Positions 1 through 6,185 of a stretch of 7,847 nt of DNA are shown piece after piece. The stretch comes from DATCMA01 sp036563645 (lineage in GTDB: Bacteria; Actinomycetota; Actinomycetes; Mycobacteriales; Micromonosporaceae). The position numbers were made by a program, and so were the translations under genes. Each line of letters opens with the position of its first letter. The first letter of the stretch is position 1. The notes beneath the pieces are model-generated. The model searched no databases and was not told where the DNA came from. It saw only the letters and a list, made by a program, of their open reading frames with translations. The stretch covers positions 1 through 7,847 of the forward strand of contig DATCMA010000036.1 in NCBI GenBank assembly GCA_036563645.1, given 5' to 3'.

Positions 1-35
1 GGCGAGTGCACCGGCGAGTGAGGATATGCGCAGGC

Positions 36-40
36 GGAGG
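36..40 (+). promoter_or_regulatory. Ribosome binding site of crp
   Basis: GGAGG sits 7 bases before the ATG at 48. It decides the crp start over an in-frame GTG at 6. No convincing -10 box is visible in the 35 bases before it, so the promoter probably lies left of the window. Confidence 0.85.
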
Positions 41-47
41 TGCGGCG

Positions 48-725
48 ATGGATGAGGTGTTGGCTCGCAGCGGGATCTTCCAGGGCGTCGACCCCGAGGC
101 GGCCGAAGCGCTCGCCAAGGAGATGGAGACGGTCGAGGTCCGCAAGGGCGAGGTCGTGTTCAACGAGGGTGAGCCCGGCGACAGCCTCTACATCGTGCTG
201 TCCGGCAAGATCAAGCTCGGTCGGCGCGCCGCCGACGGCCGGCAAAACCTCATCTCCGTGATGGGCCCCTCCGACATGCTCGGCGAGCTCTCGCTCTTCG
301 ACCCCGGCCCGCGCACCGCCACCGCGACCGCGGTCACCGACACGCGCCTGGCCCGGCTGCGCAAGCAGGCCCTGCGCCCCTGGCTCAACAACCGGCCGGA
401 GATCGCCGAGCAGCTGCTGCGCGTGCTGGCCCGCCGGCTGCGCCGCACCAACGACGCGCTGGCCGACCTGATCTTCACGGACGTGCCCGGCCGCGTGGCG
501 AAAAACCTGCTCCAGATGGCCGGCCGCTTCGGCACCCGCGACGGCGGCGTGCTGCGCGTGACGCACGACCTCACCCAGGAGGAGCTCGCCCAGCTCGTCG
601 GCGCCTCGCGCGAGACGGTAAACAAGGCGCTGGCCGACTTCGCCTCCCGCGGCTGGCTGCGCCTGGACGGCAAGAGCATCATCATCCTCGACCCGGAGCG
701 GTTGGCGCGCCGAGCCCGCATCTGA
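48..725 (+). CDS. crp: Crp/Fnr-family cAMP receptor transcription factor (actinobacterial Crp)
   Basis: A 225-residue cytoplasmic DNA-binding regulator that should bind cAMP and control many promoters as a dimer. The N-terminal cyclic-nucleotide domain covers residues 1-115. Its phosphate-binding cassette is GELSLFDPGPRTATA (79-93), with Glu80, Arg89 and Thr90; Thr134-Asn135 lie in the dimer helix. These are the cAMP contacts known in M. tuberculosis CRP, at the same numbers. A winged helix-turn-helix follows (about 145-220), with LTQEELAQLVGASRETVNKA at 175-194; Arg188-Glu189 begin the recognition helix. The ATG at 48 is chosen because GGAGG lies 7 bases upstream; an in-frame GTG at 6 has no such site. 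Length is as usual for the family. It converges on a kinase/cyclase operon whose cyclase probably makes its ligand. Family and role are very secure; target genes cannot be read from here. Confidence 0.96.
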   Translation: MDEVLARSGIFQGVDPEAAEALAKEMETVEVRKGEVVFNEGEPGDSLYIVLSGKIKLGRRAADGRQNLISVMGPSDMLGELSLFDPGPRTATATAVTDTRLARLRKQALRPWLNNRPEIAEQLLRVLARRLRRTNDALADLIFTDVPGRVAKNLLQMAGRFGTRDGGVLRVTHDLTQEELAQLVGASRETVNKALADFASRGWLRLDGKSIIILDPERLARRARI

Positions 726-853
726 GCCTCGGCTCCTCCCCCGCCTCGGAGCGCGGCCACGCTGCCCGGAGAGCGGCGCGGTGGCGGTGCCGCGGGTGGA
801 GGCTACCCGGGGAGCGAGGGCCACGGCGCTCACCGGCGCCGAAGCTGCGCGGA
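726..853. other. Convergent intergenic region between crp and the kinase gene
   Basis: This 128-base gap lies between two stop codons that face each other. It holds a GC-rich perfect hairpin (824-841, listed separately). A weaker possible stem pairs GCCGAG (709-714) with CTCGGC (728-733) across the crp stop, with a 13-base loop, and could help end crp transcription. No open reading frame with a ribosome binding site is seen here. Confidence 0.6.
824..841. terminator. Candidate terminator hairpin between convergent genes
   Basis: CGGCGC (824-829) pairs perfectly with GCGCCG (836-841) around a 6-base loop. The stem begins 12 bases after the kinase stop at 854. No T-run follows on either strand, so a classical intrinsic terminator is not shown. 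T-less GC hairpins are often proposed as terminators in actinobacteria. The position between convergent stops supports the call; six-base GC stems also arise by chance in DNA this rich. Confidence 0.4.
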
Positions 854-1999
854 CTATCGGCCGCGGCTGCCCCAGGGCACCCACGAGAACAAGCGGCGGC
901 GTCGGGTCGCGGTGCGGACCGCGCTGTCGTCAGCGAGCGCGACGGCGCCGCGCGCCTCCACCTCCTGGGCACGGCTCGCCGCCGAGGGCACCCCCACGGG
1001 ACGCAGCGCGGGCGACGACACGTCAGTCGACTCCCCAGCGGCGGGCTCCCTGGCCCCGGACAGGCTGGGGACCGTTGGGGCGTCTGCGGAGGCCTCAGCG
1101 GCCGGGGGCGTCGCCGGCCTCGGCACGGACTTCCCCGGGAAGCGACGGGGGACCGCCACGATGCGGCGTGGTGACTCCAGCGGCAGCTCGGCGAGCAGAT
1201 CCCGCAGCTCCCGGGCGGTCGGCCGATCCTTGGGGTCGTTGGCCATCCCCCAGCGCAGAACCTCGGTGAGCTCGGGCGGAATACCGGGCAAGTCCGGGAT
1301 CGGCTCGTTGAAGAGCTCGAGCATCATGACGAGGCTCGGTGGGCTGTCGTCTCGCCACCGAGGCGGCCGGCCGCGCATCACCGCGTACAGCGTCGCGCAG
1401 AGCGCGTAGACGTCGAGCGCCGGGGACGGCGGGGCGTGCTGGAACATCTCCGGCGCCGCGTACGCGGGCGTGAGGGCGTCGATGGTGATGGTCGGGTCCC
1501 GCGCCTCGACGAGAACAGCCAACCCGAAGTCCGCAAGCGATGCGGAGTTGAGCCGGGAGTAGAGGATGTTCGCCGGCTTCACGTCGCGGTGCAGCACGCC
1601 CAAGCTGTGCGCGTCGGCGAGCGCATCCGCGATCTTCACCCCCACGTCCCGGGCCTCAATCGCGCTGAGCGGCGAGGTCTTCATCCGGTCGGCGTACGAC
1701 CCCTCGCACAACTCCATGATCAAGTAGGGGTGGCGGTCGGCGGTGACGCCCGCATCGATGAGGTCGACGACGTGCGGATGCGAGGACAATCGTGCCGCTG
1801 CCTGGGCTTCACGGAGAAATCGACGTTGGTCCCGCTGACTGTCGAGTGTCCGATGTTCGATCTTTACCGCTACTTGGCGGCCCAGCGAGCCCTGGGTGGC
1901 ACGGTACACCGTCGCATAGCCACCCCGGGCAAAGACCGACAAATTAGACAACCCAGGCACCACGGGCATGGGAAGGGCGCCTGCTGGGTTCTCGGTCAC
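854..1999 (-). CDS. Serine/threonine protein kinase, soluble, Hanks type
   Basis: A 381-residue protein kinase. The catalytic domain covers about residues 18-275: VAVK with Lys46, helix-C Glu64, HRDVKPAN with Asp139, Lys141 and Asn144, DFG at 157-159 and APE at 182-184, so it should be active. The activation loop (160-178) holds Thr170, Thr172 and Thr177 as possible phosphosites. The glycine loop is degenerate: FARGGYATVY (23-32) has Ala at the first and third Gly positions, as in PknK-like GGFA loops. Residues 276-381 are Pro/Ala/Ser-rich, probably disordered, ending in a basic-aromatic tail (RRRRLFSWVPW). There is no transmembrane segment, unlike PknA/B-type sensor kinases. The GTG start at 1999 lacks a Shine-Dalgarno site but has a -10-like box just before it. 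It is last in the cyclase operon, 43 bases after the membrane protein gene. Substrates are unknown; the neighbouring cyclase, membrane protein and Crp are candidates by context only. Confidence 0.92.
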   Translation of the reverse strand: MTENPAGALPMPVVPGLSNLSVFARGGYATVYRATQGSLGRQVAVKIEHRTLDSQRDQRRFLREAQAAARLSSHPHVVDLIDAGVTADRHPYLIMELCEGSYADRMKTSPLSAIEARDVGVKIADALADAHSLGVLHRDVKPANILYSRLNSASLADFGLAVLVEARDPTITIDALTPAYAAPEMFQHAPPSPALDVYALCATLYAVMRGRPPRWRDDSPPSLVMMLELFNEPIPDLPGIPPELTEVLRWGMANDPKDRPTARELRDLLAELPLESPRRIVAVPRRFPGKSVPRPATPPAAEASADAPTVPSLSGAREPAAGESTDVSSPALRPVGVPSAASRAQEVEARGAVALADDSAVRTATRRRRLFSWVPWGSRGR

Positions 2000-2005
2000 G
2001 GCTTA

Positions 2006-2033
2006 AAAGTACCGAAGGACGCTGACACGTCGA
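2006..2033 (-). promoter_or_regulatory. Candidate promoter of the kinase gene (leaderless)
   Basis: On the minus strand TACTTT (2011-2006) fits the TAnnnT -10 pattern and ends 6 bases before the GTG at 1999. TCGACG (2033-2028) is a 4-of-6 match to TTGACA, 16 bases upstream. Transcription would begin at or next to the GTG, giving a leaderless message. This agrees with the absence of a Shine-Dalgarno site. It lies in the 43-base gap after the membrane protein gene, so the kinase may be expressed both from the operon and alone. Confidence 0.4.
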
Positions 2034-2042
2034 TACATGGAC

Positions 2043-2474
2043 TCAGACAGCCGCTGCCCGCGCCACCTCGGCCCGGCGACGCTCGTACCACAGGGCGATC
2101 GCAGTCACGACACTCCCTCCTCCCTCCCACGCCGCCACGGCGAGAAACCGCGCCGGCGCGAGACCGACCACCACGAGCGCGGCGAAGACCACGCAACTCA
2201 CGATGCGGAAGACGACGCTGAAGGCGAAGAACGGCCGCCAATCGGTGAAGGCGGCGACGAGGTAGTAGACCCCCATGTTCAGCGACGCCACTGAGGAGGT
2301 CGCGAGGAACACCCGGGTGTAGTCCCCCGACGCGCGGCTCGCGTCCGGCAGCGTCTCGAAGCCAAGGATCGCGAGCACGGCCTCCGGGAACGCCAACCCC
2401 ACCGCCCCGAGCGCCAACGCCGTCACTCCGAAGGCAGCGACCGTCCATCCTGGAATCGATCGGGGCGAGTACAT
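2043..2474 (-). CDS. Small four-helix integral membrane protein, function unknown
   Basis: With the ATG at 2474 this is a 143-residue membrane protein. Hydrophobic segments lie at about residues 10-38, 55-76, 82-104 and 110-129, suggesting four transmembrane helices. Between the first two is a short polar stretch (LPDASRASGDYTR), and a basic ERRRAEVARAA tail follows the last. I do not recognise the family firmly; it loosely resembles small four-helix DUF4345/BphX-like proteins. The ATG has AAGGGA 5 bases upstream. An in-frame GTG at 2504 would add ten residues and also has a good site (AGGAGAG, 2517-2511), so the start is uncertain. It follows the cyclase stop by 51 bases (21 with the GTG start) and precedes the kinase by 43. 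It may be a membrane partner or sensor for the cyclase or kinase, but that rests on context alone. Confidence 0.85.
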   Translation of the reverse strand: MYSPRSIPGWTVAAFGVTALALGAVGLAFPEAVLAILGFETLPDASRASGDYTRVFLATSSVASLNMGVYYLVAAFTDWRPFFAFSVVFRIVSCVVFAALVVVGLAPARFLAVAAWEGGGSVVTAIALWYERRRAEVARAAAV

Positions 2475-2510
2475 TGTGGTCCCTTCGCGACAGGCAGAGC
2501 CCACGGTGGA

Positions 2511-2517
2511 CTCTCCT
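2511..2517 (-). promoter_or_regulatory. Alternative ribosome binding site for the membrane protein
   Basis: AGGAGAG on the minus strand lies 6 bases before an in-frame GTG at 2504 and just after the cyclase stop (2528-2526). A second site, AAGGGA (2485-2480), serves the ATG at 2474. Both are good, so either or both starts may be used. Confidence 0.5.
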
Positions 2518-2525
2518 GGATCACG

Positions 2526-5500
2526 CTAGCGGGCAGACACATCGATGGCATCGCCGGAACGGTCACCTTGTCCGTCCGATGCCCTGTCACCACCCACGCG
2601 CGCCCGCACCGCCTCCGCCGTCGCGCGCTCGCTGACCTGCTCCGTCGCGTACGCCAACCGGACCGCCTCGTCGGCGACGGCGCGCGCCTCGTCCCCCTGT
2701 TCCGTGGCGGCCAGCGCCTCCGCCAGCACGCAGTACGCGACGACACGGCTGCGCACGTCCTCCGCCGGCTCCGTCATCGCCCGACGCGCCCAGTGGAGCG
2801 CCTGCATCGGCTGCCCATCCATCAGCAGCGCCGAGGCGTACCGGGCGATAGCGAAGCGCCGCGTGAACAACAGCCCCGTGGTGCTGCTCGCCGCGATCGG
2901 CGCCAACAGACCGATCGCCGTCGACGGATCCCCGTCGTGCAGACGCGCCGTCGCCAGCAGCACCCGCGGCCCGACCTGAGCGGCGGCCAGCGGATTGTGC
3001 GGTTCGATCGAGGTCAGGACGTCCTGGGCGTCCCGCTCCGCCGCGGCCACGTCGCCCCGCTCCAACGCGACGAAACCCCGCAGCGTCCCCGCCAAGCCGA
3101 ACAGCAACGGGTGGGCGAGGCGCTTGCCGTAGCCGAGCGCCTCGGTCAGCAGCTCCCACGCCTCATCGGTGTGGTTCAACGCGCGCGCGACCGCGCCCCG
3201 GACCACGAGAGCGAATCCTCGCCCCCAGTCGTCCGACGCGGCGTCGAAATCCCGGAACGCCTTGCGCGCCGCGTGGTCCGCTTCGGACACCGCGCCCAGC
3301 TCCGCCGCGGCGAACGCATCGACCGCCCGCAGCGTCCCCACCGCCCACACCTCGCCCACGCGTTCGCCGAACGGCAAGAAAATCCGGGCCAGGCGGCGGG
3401 CTTCCGCGAGCCGCCCCGCCAGCAGCCGGGCGAACGCCGCGGTGCCGCGCAGCCACGCCCGGCCAATCGGGTCCTTCAATTCGGCGAAGAGCCGAGCTGC
3501 CCGGCCGAGGACGGCGTCCGCGCCGGGAAAATCCCCGCGGGCGGTGGTCACCCAGGCGAGGTTCTGCAACGACCACGCCTGCCCCCGTGGGTCGCCAGAG
3601 GCCACATTGACCTGATAGGCCGCGGCGAACCGACTACTCGCCTGCGCCAGGCGCCCCCTGAGGAAATCCGCCATCCCCAGGCGCCGCATCGCCTCGGCCC
3701 GAGGCGCCGGCAGGTCCGCCTCGGTGGCGACCCGCAGCGCCTCCCGCCAGACATCGCAGGCGCGATCGAGATCCCCCAATGCGCGGTGCGCCCGGCCGGT
3801 CAACAGCAGGGCTCGCGCGCGCAGCGCCACGTCGTCCCCCGCGTTCGCGAGGATCTTCTCCGCGTCGGCGAGCGCGTCAGCGGCGCGCCCGGTTTGCAGG
3901 CGCGCCCGGGCGTAGACGAGCCGGTCCGCCATGGGCACGTCGTCGCGCCCCAGCGCCAGCGCCCGGTCGCCGTACTCCACGGCGAGCGCCGGCTCACCCG
4001 AGGCGAGCGCCCGGCGGGCGGCGCGCCCCAGCGCGGCCACACCGAGCGGGACGACCGACCGCGCCTCGGCGTCACGCGGCAGCCCCACCGCGTCGGCCAG
4101 CGCCACCGCCCGTTCGACGTGCTCGGCGATGAACTTGTCCCGCGCCGCCTGCGACATCCCCGACGGCCCGCTGGGGCTCTCCGCGGGCGACCGCCGCAGC
4201 GCCCCCGCGGCCCAACGCGCGAGATAGGCGTGCCGCTCCGCCAGGTCGGCCTTGCCGATACCGGCGTACGCCGCCTCCCGCAGCAGCGGCGTCGCGAAGC
4301 TGAACCCCTTCGGGGTCCGATGCAGCATGCGGCGCTGCAGTAGCTCCTCGATGGCGCGCTCCAGCTCCACCGCCACCACCGCCGCTGGCCGGCCGTCCCT
4401 CATGCGCCGCTCGCGCAGCGCCTCCAGGGTTCCGGCGGGCACGGTGTCCCCGATGACCGCGGCGTCCCGCAGCACCGACCGGGCGTCAGGCGGCAGTGCG
4501 TCGATACGGGCCGCGAGGACCGCGGCGAGGTCACGCGACAGCAGCCGACTGCTCAGCGAACCGGGCGCCAGCCGCCACATCCCGCCGGACGCGCCTCGGG
4601 ACCGGCCGTCGTCGTCCTGGCGCTCGGTTATCTGGGTCAGCGCGCCCCGCTCCATGAGCAGGGTGACCAGCTCGGCGAGGTAGAACGGGTTGCCCTGCGC
4701 GGTGGCGAGCAACCGGTCGCTGTCCGCCTGCGGCAGCCGGCCCCCGTTGAGGTACGAGCTGAGCAGCCGACCGGCGTCCGCCCCTCGCAGCGGCGGCAGG
4801 GGAACGACCTCCGCGTCCGCCAGCCGGGTGAGCAGTCCCGCGGTGCGGACCAGCTCGGGGCGCCCCAGCAGCAGCACGAGGACCGGACCGGTGAGACGCG
4901 ACAGCATCGCGCCGAGCGCGTCCACAGTGTCCGGTGTGGCGTCGTGCAGGTCATCCACGACGATCATCAGCGGGCTCTCTCGGGCGAGTCCGCTGAGCAG
5001 CTCCGCCACGGCGATCGGGATCGCATCGGCGTCGATCGCCGGCTCCTCGTCGTCCCACTCCGCGCCGTACGCGTCGAGGTCGCCGTAGCTCACCAGCGAC
5101 AGCAGGAGGTCGACCGCGATCGGCGGCGCGTCCGGACGCAGCCGCGCCAGTCGCTGGCTGAAGCGACGCAGCCGCTCCTCCACCGCCGCCCGCGGCATCG
5201 CCGTCGCCGCGTCGGTGGGGAGACCGACCGCGATCCGCACCAGGTCGGCGAGGGGGGCGAGCCGCCGCCGCTCCCCAAACGCGGCACACCGCACCGACAG
5301 CACCCGGGCGCCGGTGGACACCGCCCGGCGCCCCGCGACGACCTCGTGCCCGGCGGCCAAGCGCTCCGCCTCCGCGGCGAACCGGCTCTTGCCGATCCCC
5401 GCCTCGGCCGTCATCACCAACACCCGGGGCTCACCCTGATCGATGACTTCGGCGAGTCGACCGGCGAGCAGACCCATCTCGGCTTCCCGGCCGACAAACG

Positions 5501-6185
5501 GCGCCTCGTCCCCCAGCCCGGACCGGGTGCCGGGCGCGTCGTGCAAGCCGAGCAGCTCATACGCCTCGACCGGCTCCCGCTTGCCCTTGAGACGCAAGGG
5601 CCGCAGGTGTCGCCAGGAGGCGACGTGGCGCGTGGCGGCCGCGGTGGTCGCCCCCGCGTAGACCGTGCCGACGGCGGCGGCGTCGGCCAGGCGAGCCGCG
5701 GTGTTGACCGTGTCGCCGATGACCGTGTACTCGATCGCCGCTTGGATGCCCGCCACGACCTCGCCGGTGTTGAGGCCAACCCGCAGACCCAGCGGCGCGC
5801 CCCCGCCGCGTTCGTCGTCGAGGACCCGGCGTACCGCCCGCTGCATAGCCAGCGCCGCCCGCACCGCCCGTTCGGCGTCGTCTTCATGGGCGACGGGCGC
5901 GCCGAAGACCGCCATGATGCCGTCGCCGGTGAGCTTGTCGACGTGGCCGCCGAAGGTCTTGACCGCTCCGGCGAGCGCGGCGAGCACGCGGTCGGTGACG
6001 GCACCGACCCGCTCCGGGTCGAGATCCTCCGACCACGACGTGAAATCGGACAGATCGCCGAAGAGGACCGTGACGACACGACGTTCGGTCGCGGGCAGAG
6101 ACGCCGCAGCGGGGAGCGCGGCACCGCAGTTGTGGCAGAAACGTGCGCCGGGTACGGCGACGGTTCCGCACATTGCGCAGGTCAC
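2526..6185 (-). CDS. Zinc-ribbon / class III adenylate cyclase / AAA-STAND ATPase / TPR protein
   Basis: A 1219-residue cytoplasmic signalling protein, predicted to convert ATP to cAMP. Domains: zinc ribbon (Cys3, Cys6, Cys17, Cys20); class III cyclase domain (about 34-212) with metal ligands Asp44 and Asp88, substrate residues Lys84 and Thr154, and transition-state Asn161 and Arg165, all present; an ATPase domain (about 229-520) opening with FVGRE, Walker A AEAGIGKS (260-267, first Gly replaced by Ala) and Walker B VVDDLHDA (Asp410-411, lacking the usual DDLHWAD Trp); then helical TPR-type repeats (about 640-1190) with recurrent LG, A.G and ALA motifs. There is no C-terminal LuxR helix-turn-helix, unlike M. 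tuberculosis cyclase-ATPase proteins such as Rv0386. The GTG at 6185 keeps the full zinc ribbon and overlaps the MBL stop as GTGA, suggesting coupled translation; no strong Shine-Dalgarno is seen. The Lys/Thr pair marks class IIIb, a group that includes bicarbonate-stimulated cyclases. Product and signal are inferred. Confidence 0.93.
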   Translation of the reverse strand: MTCAMCGTVAVPGARFCHNCGAALPAAASLPATERRVVTVLFGDLSDFTSWSEDLDPERVGAVTDRVLAALAGAVKTFGGHVDKLTGDGIMAVFGAPVAHEDDAERAVRAALAMQRAVRRVLDDERGGGAPLGLRVGLNTGEVVAGIQAAIEYTVIGDTVNTAARLADAAAVGTVYAGATTAAATRHVASWRHLRPLRLKGKREPVEAYELLGLHDAPGTRSGLGDEAPFVGREAEMGLLAGRLAEVIDQGEPRVLVMTAEAGIGKSRFAAEAERLAAGHEVVAGRRAVSTGARVLSVRCAAFGERRRLAPLADLVRIAVGLPTDAATAMPRAAVEERLRRFSQRLARLRPDAPPIAVDLLLSLVSYGDLDAYGAEWDDEEPAIDADAIPIAVAELLSGLARESPLMIVVDDLHDATPDTVDALGAMLSRLTGPVLVLLLGRPELVRTAGLLTRLADAEVVPLPPLRGADAGRLLSSYLNGGRLPQADSDRLLATAQGNPFYLAELVTLLMERGALTQITERQDDDGRSRGASGGMWRLAPGSLSSRLLSRDLAAVLAARIDALPPDARSVLRDAAVIGDTVPAGTLEALRERRMRDGRPAAVVAVELERAIEELLQRRMLHRTPKGFSFATPLLREAAYAGIGKADLAERHAYLARWAAGALRRSPAESPSGPSGMSQAARDKFIAEHVERAVALADAVGLPRDAEARSVVPLGVAALGRAARRALASGEPALAVEYGDRALALGRDDVPMADRLVYARARLQTGRAADALADAEKILANAGDDVALRARALLLTGRAHRALGDLDRACDVWREALRVATEADLPAPRAEAMRRLGMADFLRGRLAQASSRFAAAYQVNVASGDPRGQAWSLQNLAWVTTARGDFPGADAVLGRAARLFAELKDPIGRAWLRGTAAFARLLAGRLAEARRLARIFLPFGERVGEVWAVGTLRAVDAFAAAELGAVSEADHAARKAFRDFDAASDDWGRGFALVVRGAVARALNHTDEAWELLTEALGYGKRLAHPLLFGLAGTLRGFVALERGDVAAAERDAQDVLTSIEPHNPLAAAQVGPRVLLATARLHDGDPSTAIGLLAPIAASSTTGLLFTRRFAIARYASALLMDGQPMQALHWARRAMTEPAEDVRSRVVAYCVLAEALAATEQGDEARAVADEAVRLAYATEQVSERATAEAVRARVGGDRASDGQGDRSGDAIDVSAR

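Noticed and set aside
1..20. Direct repeat GGCGAGTG (1-8 and 13-20) before crp
   Set aside because: Only two copies at the window edge with no other promoter elements; too short to call an operator.
6..47. GTG start for crp at position 6
   Set aside because: The added 14 residues are not part of the Crp fold; the ATG at 48 has GGAGG 7 bases upstream and gives residue numbering that matches M. tuberculosis CRP.
2568..4343. Long plus-strand open frame (591 codons) opposite the cyclase gene
   Set aside because: It is antisense to a well-supported TPR/ATPase coding region, is Arg/Pro-rich with no recognisable domain, and such frames are expected in very GC-rich genes.
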